A stretch of 64,000 bases of DNA from Bog-257 sp963805985 (GTDB taxonomy: Bacteria > Acidobacteriota > Terriglobia > Terriglobales > Acidobacteriaceae). The notes under the pieces are model-generated. The model was not told the DNA's origin. It searched no databases and worked only from the letters and a program-made list of their open reading frames with translations. The stretch is from the NCBI GenBank assembly GCA_963805985.1, contig CAWDWG010000008.1, positions 372,001 to 436,000 of the forward strand, read 5' to 3'. The translations under genes and the position numbers were made by a program. Within the stretch, counting starts at the first letter, position 1. Each line of letters starts with the position of its first letter. Of this stretch, positions 25,664-34,078 are shown one piece after another.

Positions 25664-27565
25664 TCACACCTTAATCGCCGCCCGCAACCTCGGCGATCCT
25701 GCCACCCCCGCCTTCAACTCCTCATCGCCACCGATCGTCTCCATCATCTTCCTCGTGACCTCGTCGTCGATCTGCGCCGCATCTTGCAGCTCCACCGGAT
25801 ACCGCACCACGAACTCCGGACCTGTATCGGCAAAATATACGTTCGCCTTCGGCGTCGGCGCCGCCATCGGCGTGTCCAGCAGGCGCTGCACCAGCGAGTG
25901 CTGATGATCGATGGCGTCCTGATAGCGGGAGAAGATCGAAGTCACTGCGTCCAGCAGCTTCTTCTCAACGCCCGCGACATTCGCGTTTGCCGCCAACGTG
26001 ACGGCGATCTCATGCCACGCGTACGCGGTGCCGGGAAGCTGCTTGAAGAAGGGCGCAGCCTGGAACATCACGGAGTTCGAGAACACCACCACGCGGCCCG
26101 TCGGATACAGATCAATTCCCGTGCCCGACAGCTCCATCAAATAAAGCCGCACCAGTCCGACCTCGATCACATCGCCAGTTACTCCGCCAACGGTCAGGCG
26201 GTCGCCCACTCGCACGCCATACCGTCCAATAAGAAAGAAGTACGCGGCGACCGACAAGATCACCGTCTGCAGCGCCACGGCAATGCCCGCGGTGAGGAAC
26301 CCGGCAAAGGTCGCCAGCGAACTGAACTCGCTGACGAAACCCAGCGCGATGACCAGCACCATGAGGAAGCTGGTCACAAAACGGCGAATCAGCAGTAGTT
26401 GCCGCCGCCTTCGCGCGTCATGCACATAACGATAGGTAGCGTGCCGCCACGCGGCGGAGAGCACGAACACAAACAGCAACGCGATCAGGATTACCGCAAC
26501 CCGTGTCAGCAGCAAGCGCAGCACGCGCTTGTATTCCGTGTTGATGGAGTTGCGCCATTCCTGCAGATCGCCGCGGCACTCGTCGAGCAGAATCATCTCC
26601 TGCCGGAGCGGCACGGCGATGGCGGATACCTGTTTGAACTCCGCAGTCAGCGCCTCGAACTTCTTGCGCGTGGCAGCGATTTGCGCCGGATCGGACACGG
26701 GCGCTTGATTCACCATGTCGCGCCCTTGCTGCACCAGGCTCTTCAGTCGCTCGCGCAGCGGAATGTCCAGCTTGTTGGCCGTGTCACGCAGTTGAGCGGT
26801 CTCCGCGATCAACTGATCGATGTCGTGAATGTCGCGTATCTGGCCGATCAGGATCGACGCCAGCCCGAACAATCCGGCATCTTGCGCGCGGCTGGCTTTC
26901 GAGGGAGCGCTGCTAGCCATCTCCTTCTTCGTTGTTGCGAAGACCTCGGGCACCGACTGCTTCAACTGATTGATCTGCCCCGCCAACCCGCTGCCGCCGT
27001 TTTCGCTGCCTGCATTGACGCTGGCGATCTTCTGCAGCGAGTCAAGAATCGTTTTGTCCAGATCGATTTCGCCCTGCAGGGCATCGCGTTGCGAGAGCAA
27101 CTGCTCCCGCTGTTTGCCCCGCGCCGCGAGGATCTGTTTGTTCAGGTCGTCGAGCTGCGCTTGATCCTGGGTGATGCGATCGCTGGTGTTGGCAGCGGCC
27201 TTGGCAAGCGTTGTCTGCTGGTCCAGATTGACGGAAGCCGAGTTGGCGGGGTTGGGCTGTTGACCGTTCGCTGCCTTGGCCAGAAGCGCAGCCTGCGCTT
27301 GCGACGCTTGAAATGCCAGCTGCAGCGCCTGGGTCGCGGAGCTTCGCGCGTTTTCCACGTACAGAATGTCACTGGGCTGGCCCGCCGTGATATCGAGGCT
27401 GGTGACCTGGCGGTACCAGCCGATAGCGGCGTTCAGGTGCGCCAAAATGGAATCGCTCTCCGCCGGCGCGGTTTGGCTGGCGAGTGCCAGGGTGACAATC
27501 GCCGCGAAAATGCAAACAATCCCAGCAAGTCGGCCGCTTACGGGCCTGCGTTCAAGTCGTGCCAA
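25664..27565 (-). CDS. MscS-type mechanosensitive channel with periplasmic coiled coil
   Basis: A 633-residue membrane protein. Signal/anchor MARLERRPVSGRLAGIVCIFAAIVTLALA; a large helical periplasmic region rich in Gln/Ala with coiled coils (residues 90-300, such as LAAAGKQREQLL-type heptads); four hydrophobic helices between 345 and 470; then the pore region FAGFLTAGIAVALQTVILSV, and the MscS beta domain YGVRVGDRLTVGGVTGDVIEVG. It should open under membrane tension or serve as a small-ion channel. The gene reads away from the ArsR operon. Confidence 0.85.
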   Translation of the reverse strand: MARLERRPVSGRLAGIVCIFAAIVTLALASQTAPAESDSILAHLNAAIGWYRQVTSLDITAGQPSDILYVENARSSATQALQLAFQASQAQAALLAKAANGQQPNPANSASVNLDQQTTLAKAAANTSDRITQDQAQLDDLNKQILAARGKQREQLLSQRDALQGEIDLDKTILDSLQKIASVNAGSENGGSGLAGQINQLKQSVPEVFATTKKEMASSAPSKASRAQDAGLFGLASILIGQIRDIHDIDQLIAETAQLRDTANKLDIPLRERLKSLVQQGRDMVNQAPVSDPAQIAATRKKFEALTAEFKQVSAIAVPLRQEMILLDECRGDLQEWRNSINTEYKRVLRLLLTRVAVILIALLFVFVLSAAWRHATYRYVHDARRRRQLLLIRRFVTSFLMVLVIALGFVSEFSSLATFAGFLTAGIAVALQTVILSVAAYFFLIGRYGVRVGDRLTVGGVTGDVIEVGLVRLYLMELSGTGIDLYPTGRVVVFSNSVMFQAAPFFKQLPGTAYAWHEIAVTLAANANVAGVEKKLLDAVTSIFSRYQDAIDHQHSLVQRLLDTPMAAPTPKANVYFADTGPEFVVRYPVELQDAAQIDDEVTRKMMETIGGDEELKAGVAGSPRLRAAIKV

Positions 27566-27677
27566 ACAAATCCTCTCTGGAATGAAGTCGCTGTTATTTA
27601 GGATGCTCAGATTCTATCCTGCGTCCACTCGTAGCAGCGTCGTCGCGCCCGGCGTAACCCAACGACTTCATCCAATC

Positions 27678-27697
27678 GTTCAACCAGACGGTTGACA
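27678..27697. promoter_or_regulatory. Operator 1 for the ArsR-type regulator
   Basis: GTTCAACC-AGAC-GGTTGACA, an imperfect palindrome. The second half contains the TTGACA -35 box (27692-27697). Its centre is 41 bases, about four helical turns, from operator 2. Confidence 0.65.
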
Positions 27698-27721
27698 ATA
27701 GCGCTCGCCCTGGACTATGTT
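27692..27721 (+). promoter_or_regulatory. Promoter of the ArsR-SRPBCC operon
   Basis: TTGACA at 27692-27697 and TATGTT at 27716-27721, 18 bases apart. Each box lies in one operator half, so bound regulator would block polymerase. The predicted start of transcription is about 27728, at or next to the ATG at 27729, suggesting a leaderless message. Confidence 0.55.
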
Positions 27722-27738
27722 CAACCACATGGTTGAAC
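27719..27738. promoter_or_regulatory. Operator 2 for the ArsR-type regulator
   Basis: GTTCAACC-ACAT-GGTTGAAC, a perfect 20-base palindrome overlapping the -10 box and the first codons of the regulator gene. It is the expected site for a dimeric winged-helix protein. Confidence 0.7.
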
Positions 27739-28076
27739 GACACTCGGCTTCACTCGACGGCGTCTTTCACGCTTTATCCGATCCCACGCGCCGCGCCATG
27801 CTGCGCACTCTGGCGTCAGGCGAGCGCCACATCGGGGAACTTGCCGCGCCCTTCAACATGTCGTTCGCCGCAGCCTCAAAGCACGTCAAGGTGCTGGAAT
27901 CCGCCGGGCTCATTCGCCGCAAGCGCCAGGGACGCCGTCATGTTTGCCGCATCGACCCCTCGCCGCTGGCCGCCGCTGAGCGCTGGCTTCGCTTCTACGA
28001 ACGCTTCTGGACCAGGCGCCTCGACGCGCTGGAAGCTCTCCTCAAAGAAGAAGATCTGAAAGGACATTCAAAATGA
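27729..28076 (+). CDS. ArsR/SmtB-family winged-helix repressor
   Basis: A 115-residue winged-helix repressor (119 if started at the ATG 27717, which lies inside the -10 box). HALSDPTRRAMLRTLASGERHIGELAAPFNMSFAAASKHVKVLESAGLIRRKRQGRRH is the ArsR DNA-binding domain; the C-terminal helix WLRFYERFWTRRLDALEALLKE is typical of the group paired with SRPBCC proteins. No metal-binding Cys are present, so the signal is probably not a metal ion. The gene overlaps the next by four bases (ATGA). It is predicted to repress its own operon through two palindromes upstream. Confidence 0.92.
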   Translation: MVERHSASLDGVFHALSDPTRRAMLRTLASGERHIGELAAPFNMSFAAASKHVKVLESAGLIRRKRQGRRHVCRIDPSPLAAAERWLRFYERFWTRRLDALEALLKEEDLKGHSK

Positions 28077-29038
28077 CTGTCGATACTGACCGCGTACTGC
28101 GCATCACGCGCCACTTCGAGGCTTCTCCCGAGCGCGTCTTTGATGCCTGGCTCGATCCCGCGACTGCCGGCAAATGGCTGTTCGCCACGCCGTCCGGACA
28201 GATGACTTGCGTTCAAATCGATGCCCGCGTCGGCGGCAAGTTTCTCCTCATCCGGCGCGAGGATGACGAGGTCGAGCACGTTGGAGAATATCTCGAAGTC
28301 GATCGCCCGCGTCGTCTCGTCTTCACCTTCAAAGTTCCGAAGTATTCGGCGGAAACAACCAAGGTCAGCTTCGACATCGTGCCGGACGGTGCAGGTTGCA
28401 ACCTCACACTCACGCACGAGGCCGTTCTACCGGAGTGGAGCGATCGCACGCGCGAGGGCTGGACGATGATCCTCGACAACCTCGCCGGCCAGCTCGGGCA
28501 CGGCGATTACGCGACCGTTCTCGAGCCCGGTACGATTCGCTTCGAGCGCCTGCTGCCCGGTCCCATCGAGCGCGTCTGGTCATACCTCGTTGACTCGGAT
28601 AAGCGCGCGCAATGGCTCGCCTCTGGAGAAATGGAGCAGCGCGCCGGCACGCCGCTGAAACTGAAGTTTGCGCATTCCAGCTTGTCGCGCAAGACGGCGC
28701 CGATTCCCGATCAGTACAAGAACATGGAGGAAGGGCAAGTCTCCGAGCACACCGTCACGCGCTGCGAGCCGCCGCGTCTGCTGAGTTGGTCATGGGGAAG
28801 CGGGAAGGATGGGCCGTCGGAGGTCACCTTCGAACTGACTCCCGAAGGCGGCAAAGTTCGCCTGGTCCTGACGCATCGGCGTCTGCGCGATCGCAAAGCC
28901 ATGCTCGCGGTTGGCCCGGGCTGGCACTCTCATCTTGCCGTGCTGGTCAGCCGACTGCAGGGCAGGGAACCGGAAGCCTTCTGGGCGACCTTCACGGAAG
29001 CTAAGCGAGAGTACGAGAAGCGTTTTCCGGAGGAATAA
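28073..29038 (+). CDS. Tandem SRPBCC (AHSA1/START-like) protein
   Basis: A 321-residue protein with two AHSA1-like domains: the first begins VLRITRHFEASPERVFDAWLDPATAGKW (residues 6-34), the second GTIRFERLLPGPIERVWSYLVDSDKRAQW (about residue 150). SRPBCC domains form a hydrophobic pocket, so this may be the ligand receptor or effector of the ArsR-type regulator it overlaps (ATGA at 28073). Such pairs are common in soil bacteria; their role is not settled. Confidence 0.9.
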   Translation: MTVDTDRVLRITRHFEASPERVFDAWLDPATAGKWLFATPSGQMTCVQIDARVGGKFLLIRREDDEVEHVGEYLEVDRPRRLVFTFKVPKYSAETTKVSFDIVPDGAGCNLTLTHEAVLPEWSDRTREGWTMILDNLAGQLGHGDYATVLEPGTIRFERLLPGPIERVWSYLVDSDKRAQWLASGEMEQRAGTPLKLKFAHSSLSRKTAPIPDQYKNMEEGQVSEHTVTRCEPPRLLSWSWGSGKDGPSEVTFELTPEGGKVRLVLTHRRLRDRKAMLAVGPGWHSHLAVLVSRLQGREPEAFWATFTEAKREYEKRFPEE

Positions 29039-29070
29039 TCAGCAGCATGAGGGCTGCTCGGGTACGAGCC

Positions 29071-29967
29071 TTACTGCCCGCGCTTGTAAACGATCTTCAG
29101 CTTGTCGCCTTCAAGAATGCGCGCGACCTGATTACGGGCATGTACCGCCCACGCGCCGCTGTTATCGAGCTTCAGGTAGGTCTTCCAGTGCCGTAACGCC
29201 TGGCGGCCCTGGCCCTGCCGTTCATACGCCAGCGCCAGGTTGTAATGCGCGTCAGCGTAAGTCGGAGCCAACTGGATCGCTGTGCGATAAGCGGTGATCG
29301 CGTCTTCGATTCTGCCGGTCTCGTCGAGCACGTTCCCGAGATCGAAATACGCCAGCGCGTAGCGCTCGTCGGCCGCTACGGCCGCGCGATAGTGCTTCTC
29401 GGCTGCCTCGAAATCGTGCCGGTTATAAAACAGCGTGCCCAGGTTAATATGCGCCGCGGCGTGCGTGGGATCGATTTCCAGCACATGCAGGTAACTTCGA
29501 ATCGCTTCATCGTGCGTGCTGGGATGCTCCTCCATCGCGATGCCGCGCGCAAACAACTCCACCGCCGTGTCGTAATTCGCAATCGGCTTCACTTTGCTCG
29601 AGTTGCGCGATTGCGTCGACAGCACCGTTCCCACCGGCCCGAAGTCCATCACGAACTGTCCGGCGATCGGTTCGACCGAATGCCCTTCATGCCGGTACGC
29701 CACGCGCGATCCCACCGAGAAGGCGCTCGCCTCCAGCAGCGGATTCTCCATGCCGGCCACCTGCTTCTGCATGGCCTGCAGCGACTCGCGAATCACCGCC
29801 GGACGCACCCGCTTGGCGCGCAAGTCGCGTATCTTCTTCAACTGGATGAGGTCGTAGAAAGTAAACGTCTCGGAAATGGGAACAAGTCCTGCCTTTTGCC
29901 AGCCAGCCAGTTGGTTGGCCGAAATATGCAGGATCCGAAGAACGTCCGCTCGACAATAGTGATTCAT
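29071..29967 (-). CDS. MerR-like DNA-binding domain fused to TPR repeats
   Basis: A 298-residue protein. Residues 5-70 (YCRADVLRILHISANQLAGWQKAGLVP ... TFYDLIQLKKIRDLRAKRVRPAVIRE) form a MerR-type winged helix; a central segment (VAYRHEGHSVEPIAGQFVMDFGP) links to four or more TPR units such as AAAHINLGTLFYNRHDFEAAEKHYRAAV and YALAYFDLGNVLDETGRIEDAI. This combination suggests a regulator whose activity depends on a protein partner bound by the TPR. No small-molecule domain or Cys sensor is seen. Confidence 0.85.
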   Translation of the reverse strand: MNHYCRADVLRILHISANQLAGWQKAGLVPISETFTFYDLIQLKKIRDLRAKRVRPAVIRESLQAMQKQVAGMENPLLEASAFSVGSRVAYRHEGHSVEPIAGQFVMDFGPVGTVLSTQSRNSSKVKPIANYDTAVELFARGIAMEEHPSTHDEAIRSYLHVLEIDPTHAAAHINLGTLFYNRHDFEAAEKHYRAAVAADERYALAYFDLGNVLDETGRIEDAITAYRTAIQLAPTYADAHYNLALAYERQGQGRQALRHWKTYLKLDNSGAWAVHARNQVARILEGDKLKIVYKRGQ

Positions 29968-30110
29968 CAGCTCGGGTTCGCCAGTGAGCTTCCCGTTTAA
30001 TTATCCTGGGATGGTACGCGCGAAGCAAGTGGAAATCCTTGGAAACTAGTGGAAAACAAGGTCCCCCGTCCCTTTACGGTAACCTCGCGTGACAGTTAGA
30101 ATCGATTCAA

Positions 30111-30186
30111 GCCGACGTAGCTCAGTTGGTAGAGCAGTCGATTCGTAATCGACAGGTCATCGGTTCAAGTCCGATCGTCGGCTCCA
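30111..30186 (+). tRNA. tRNA-Thr (anticodon CGT)
   Basis: A full cloverleaf: acceptor GCCGACG pairs with CGTCGGC; D arm GCTCAGTTGGTAGAGC; anticodon stem GTCGA/TCGAC around TTCGTAA with CGT at 30144-30146; T arm ATCGG-TTCAAGT-CCGAT; encoded CCA at 30184-30186. It reads ACG codons. The discriminator base is T. Confidence 0.97.
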
Positions 30187-30197
30187 GTCTTGGCCCG

Positions 30198-30593
30198 TCA
30201 CTGGGCAATCTTTGCCGCCAGCGTCTCGACGACCGCGATGTTTTGCAGCAGCTCGGGCGGGAGCTTATGCCGTTGTTGCAGGTACGCCGGACTGTTGTAG
30301 CTGACCCATACCTTGCCTTCCGCATCTTCCCAGACCAGAATTTTCAGCGGCAGGTCGATCGCGATGCTGGGCGCGGCTTGCATCAGAGGAGTTCCCGCCT
30401 TCGGGCTGCCGAAGATTACCAGCTTGGTGGGACGCATCTGCAATCCCACCTTTTCTGCTTCTCCGCTGTGATCTACCAAAGCGAACAGGTTGACGCCTTT
30501 GGCCTGCAGAATCTCTTTGAGGCTGGCCACAGTCTGGTCTACAGAATGTTTGCTGGGCACGTTGACGATGCCATTGTCAGCCGCCGTCGACAT
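30198..30593 (-). CDS. DUF302 family protein
   Basis: A 131-residue DUF302 protein. The ATG at 30593 follows GAGGAGA and fits the domain start (VNVPSKHSVDQTVASLKEILQAKG). Conserved positions include LVDHSGEAEKVGL, PTKLVIFGSPKAGTPLM and LPLKILVWEDAEGKVWVSY. DUF302 proteins form small beta-alpha folds that bind a ligand; function is unknown. It follows the DUF202 gene by 19 bases and is likely co-transcribed with it. Confidence 0.93.
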   Translation of the reverse strand: MSTAADNGIVNVPSKHSVDQTVASLKEILQAKGVNLFALVDHSGEAEKVGLQMRPTKLVIFGSPKAGTPLMQAAPSIAIDLPLKILVWEDAEGKVWVSYNSPAYLQQRHKLPPELLQNIAVVETLAAKIAQ

Positions 30594-30612
30594 AGGTATC
30601 TCCTCGCGAGTA

Positions 30613-31023
30613 TCAGGAATGTGGGCCGGTTGAACTTCGTACCAGGAGCAGATAAATCGCCATCGCCAGTCCAACCAGCGCAAGGAAGAACGCAACCACC
30701 ACGGGTTGGATGGAGGGCCGCGCGTGGGCCGCGTCCCCGCGATCCAGAGCGCGAATCAATCGGACATGGTGCCATCCCGCAAAAATGTTTACCAGCACTC
30801 CCGCAGCGATGAGGGCTGTTCCGAACCACAGCGATGGACCGGTTGATCGTCCGACCGCGACGTGCTCTACGGCTTGAAACTCCTGCAGAAAGAGCCCAAA
30901 TCGAGCGACTACAAAGCCGAACCCCATCAAGGCCAATCCAGTACGAATCCAGGCCAGCAGCGTTCGTTCCGCGGCCAGATAATCGGCCAGCCCGGCTTTC
31001 TGATTTGGTGGAGGCGCACTCAT
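30613..31023 (-). CDS. DUF202 (YidH-like) membrane protein
   Basis: A 136-residue inner-membrane protein. The DUF202 signature YLAAERTLLAWIRTGLALMGFGFVVARFG begins near residue 15, followed by two more helices (WFGTALIAAGVLVNIFAG and VVVAFFLALVGLAMAIYLLL). The role is unknown. It lies 14 bases after the M23 peptidase gene and upstream of DUF302, in one probable operon. Confidence 0.9.
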   Translation of the reverse strand: MSAPPPNQKAGLADYLAAERTLLAWIRTGLALMGFGFVVARFGLFLQEFQAVEHVAVGRSTGPSLWFGTALIAAGVLVNIFAGWHHVRLIRALDRGDAAHARPSIQPVVVAFFLALVGLAMAIYLLLVRSSTGPHS

Positions 31024-31037
31024 AGCACTGCTCGATG

Positions 31038-32387
31038 TTACTTGCTGAATCCCGGCAGCTCGACCCGCTTGGCGATATGGTCCTGGATCCAGTGCCGGTC
31101 CCACCATTCTTTGGGATCGATCTGCACGCCGTCGAGCTGCATGGCAAAGTGAATGTGATCGCCGCCGGCCATGCCAGTCATCCCGCTCAGGCCCATCACC
31201 TGGCCCTGCTTCACCACGTCTCCTACGCGGACGTCGATGCGACTGAGGTGGCCGTAAATCGTCTGCAGTCCGTAGCCGTGATCCACCACGATGCAGTTGC
31301 CATAGATGCCCAGCGGAGCCGCGTACACGATCTTCCCGTCGTTCGAAGCCTGCACGCCTACGTGTTCCGTCACCGCCAGGTCATATCCCAGGTGTACCTG
31401 CTGATCGATTTTCTTGCCATGGTAGATGTAGTTGCGCACGTCCGCGAAGCTGGACTCCGCCTGTGAGTGCGGCTGCCGAATGAATGGCTGTGACCAGAGA
31501 AACTTATCAGCAGTTTTGAAACGCAGTTCAGCCAGCGTCTGATTGTTCGACTTCCGCATCTCGCTGTTGATCTTCACGAAACGCGCAACCGGATCGCCCG
31601 TTCCGTTCGGGTCAAGCTCATTCACCACCTTATTCAGGAAGGCGTCGCTGACCTGCAGATCATGCGTCGTGTACTTGGGCTGCTCTTTCTTGGGAAATAC
31701 AACCACCAACGGGCCGGTCGCCTCGTTTCCCGCTCCATTCGAGGCATAGACCATTGGTATGGTATCTGGCGGCATATTCCAGGCAAAGGCGTATAGCGAG
31801 AAGAATCCCGGCTTGCCGCCCGGCATCGGCCAGGCACGGAATGTCTGGTTGCCGACGCGCACTCCGCCCTCGGTCCAGGTGCCCGAAATCATGAACGTCG
31901 CCAGGTCTGCCATTCCCAGGTAAAGGTAATGCTGCTCCGTATCGGCGGTCACGCTTGGCGGCTGCGTCACTACCGTTACGTCTCCCTCCCAACGGCCGGC
32001 TTTGTGAAGTAGATCGTTCGAGGCTGCCTCGAGAATCAGCTTCGCCTTTCCGTCTTTCAGCTGCGGCGTGGTCTTCACTCCCGCGCTGAAGCTCCAGGTT
32101 CGGCTCGCTTCTTTGGAAGCTTCGCTCACTGCTGCGACCTGGTAGCGTGACCCGTTCTGCTCGACGAATGCCGCCAGACTACGGATTCCATGAGGATCGC
32201 GAACCTGCACATTGACCGGAGTGGCCTGCCCCAGAATAGTTACCGGAGGCACGACCTCCAGGACCGGTATTGCCGACCGCGTCAGTACCACCACGATCGT
32301 TCCAACAAGGATGAGCGCAATCAAAACAACAAGGATTCTTCGCACCACTCCACGATACACGTCACTGATTCCGCTGGCATGACCCAC
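31038..32387 (-). CDS. Membrane-anchored M23 peptidase
   Basis: A 449-residue cell-envelope protein from a GTG start. One N-terminal transmembrane anchor (ILVVLIALILVGTIVVVLT), a beta-rich middle region with Ig-like character, and a C-terminal M23 domain: VHLGYDLAVTEH (zinc His and Asp), YGNCIVVDHGYGLQTIYGHLS and GDHIHFAMQLDG (catalytic and zinc His). M23 enzymes cut peptidoglycan cross-links or act as activators of amidases. The long N-terminal region may position it over the wall. Confidence 0.9.
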   Translation of the reverse strand: MGHASGISDVYRGVVRRILVVLIALILVGTIVVVLTRSAIPVLEVVPPVTILGQATPVNVQVRDPHGIRSLAAFVEQNGSRYQVAAVSEASKEASRTWSFSAGVKTTPQLKDGKAKLILEAASNDLLHKAGRWEGDVTVVTQPPSVTADTEQHYLYLGMADLATFMISGTWTEGGVRVGNQTFRAWPMPGGKPGFFSLYAFAWNMPPDTIPMVYASNGAGNEATGPLVVVFPKKEQPKYTTHDLQVSDAFLNKVVNELDPNGTGDPVARFVKINSEMRKSNNQTLAELRFKTADKFLWSQPFIRQPHSQAESSFADVRNYIYHGKKIDQQVHLGYDLAVTEHVGVQASNDGKIVYAAPLGIYGNCIVVDHGYGLQTIYGHLSRIDVRVGDVVKQGQVMGLSGMTGMAGGDHIHFAMQLDGVQIDPKEWWDRHWIQDHIAKRVELPGFSK

Positions 32388-32578
32388 GGGTTTACTTCAG
32401 CGGAACACCCGCACCGAGTCATCCCTGAAAGGCTGTTTCCCGGGGTCCGGTCACTTGCAGTTGTGAGTCTCATCACCGCCAACTGCCTGCGCCGGGAATA
32501 TTGTCCTAACTGGTGCGCACGAAAAAACGTTTTCCCTCCAACGTCGGTTTCGCATGAGCGCGCGCCAGGGGTTGCGAA

Positions 32579-34027
32579 ATGGACTCTCAGCTAGTCAGTG
32601 AATTCTGCTCCATCGTTGGCGATGCCGGGATAGTTACAGCGCCCGAGCAGCTTCGAACCTATGAGTGCGATGGCCTTACCCTGTTCCGCGTAGTCCCCGA
32701 ACTGGTTCTTCTCCCTGCCTCCAGCGCAGAGATGCAGGCGATCGTGAAGATCTGCTACCGCGAGAATATTCCGTTTGTAGCGCGGGGATCAGGAACCGGA
32801 CTCAGCGGCGGGGCACTACCGGTCAAAGGCGGTGTCGTGATCGGCGTCTCCAGGATGAATCGCATCCTTGATATAGATCTCCCGAATGCCCGGGTGATCG
32901 TCGAGCCTGGAGTAACCAATTCTGCCATCACCGCCGCCGTTTCGGGCAGCGGTTATTTCTATGCGCCCGACCCGTCGTCGCAGATCGTTTGCACCATCGC
33001 CGGCAACGTGGCCGAGAACTCGGGCGGCGCCCATTGCTTCAAGTATGGCGTCACCACCACCTACATTCTCGGTCTCGAGGTTGTTCTCTCCGATGGCTCG
33101 CTGGTTCAGCTCGGCGCCAACACCATGGATTGCCCGGGCTACGATCTGGTTGGCGCATTCGTAGGTTCTGAAGGAACTTTCGGAATCGTTACCAAGATCA
33201 TGCTGCGCATCATTAAGAAAGCCGAATGCGTACAGACCCTAATGGCCGCATTCAATTCCAGCAGTGAAGCCGGAGCGGCTGTCAGCAGCATCATTGCTGC
33301 TGGAATGTTTCCGGCGGCGATGGAGATCATGGATCGCCTGGCGCTGGAAGCTGCCGAAGCGGCGGTTCACGCCAATTATCCGGATTGCCAGGCGCTGCTG
33401 CTGGTGGAACTCGACGGTTCAACGCGCGAGGTCGAGGTCCTGATGGAGCAGGTTGGACCGATCTGCACCTCGTGCGGAGCGTGGGAGCTCCGGCTTGCCA
33501 AGTCTGAAGCCGAACGTATGGCGGTCTGGAAAGGACGCAAGGCAGCGTTTGCCGCGGTCGGCCGTATCTCGCCGAACTACCTGGTGCAGGATGGCGTCAT
33601 CCCTCGCACCTCGTTGCCGCGTGTGCTGGGGGAGATCGATCGCCTCAGCGCCGAAGCCGGGTTGCGTGTAGCGAATGTTTTCCATGCCGGCGACGGCAAT
33701 CTTCATCCCCTGGTGCTTTACGATCGCCGCATTGAAGGCCAGGAACAGCGCGCCATGACCCTGGCCGAGGAGATCCTGCGGCTTTGCGTCGAAGCCGGAG
33801 GGTCGATTACTGGTGAGCACGGCATCGGCGAAGAGAAGAAGCACTTCATGCCGGTCATGTTCTCGGCAGCCGATCTCGATGCCATGCAGCGTCTCCGTTC
33901 GGCATTCGATCCCTACGATCTTTGCAATCCGACCAAGATGTTTCCTGGCACGGACAATCAGTATCAACGGCCAATTGCCTACGAGCCACATCCCATCGAA
34001 GTCGCGGGTCTGGCCCAGAGGTACTAG
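32579..34027 (+). CDS. glcD: Glycolate oxidase FAD subunit (GlcD-like)
   Basis: A 482-residue flavoprotein of the FAD-linked oxidase/VAO family. The PCMH domain contains VARGSGTGLSGGALP and CTIAGNVAENSGGAHCFKYG; the C-terminal domain has FHAGDGNLHPLVLYD and GSITGEHGIGEEKK, the cap signatures of GlcD. Together with GlcE and GlcF it should oxidise glycolate to glyoxylate at the membrane, passing electrons to quinone. It starts a four-gene run ending with malate synthase. D-lactate dehydrogenase is the main alternative, but the malate synthase context favours glycolate. Confidence 0.88.
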   Translation: MDSQLVSEFCSIVGDAGIVTAPEQLRTYECDGLTLFRVVPELVLLPASSAEMQAIVKICYRENIPFVARGSGTGLSGGALPVKGGVVIGVSRMNRILDIDLPNARVIVEPGVTNSAITAAVSGSGYFYAPDPSSQIVCTIAGNVAENSGGAHCFKYGVTTTYILGLEVVLSDGSLVQLGANTMDCPGYDLVGAFVGSEGTFGIVTKIMLRIIKKAECVQTLMAAFNSSSEAGAAVSSIIAAGMFPAAMEIMDRLALEAAEAAVHANYPDCQALLLVELDGSTREVEVLMEQVGPICTSCGAWELRLAKSEAERMAVWKGRKAAFAAVGRISPNYLVQDGVIPRTSLPRVLGEIDRLSAEAGLRVANVFHAGDGNLHPLVLYDRRIEGQEQRAMTLAEEILRLCVEAGGSITGEHGIGEEKKHFMPVMFSAADLDAMQRLRSAFDPYDLCNPTKMFPGTDNQYQRPIAYEPHPIEVAGLAQRY

Positions 34028-34078
34028 TCGTGACGCACATCTCGCCCTAAGTGGGCCGGCAGGTCGACGGAGTCGACG

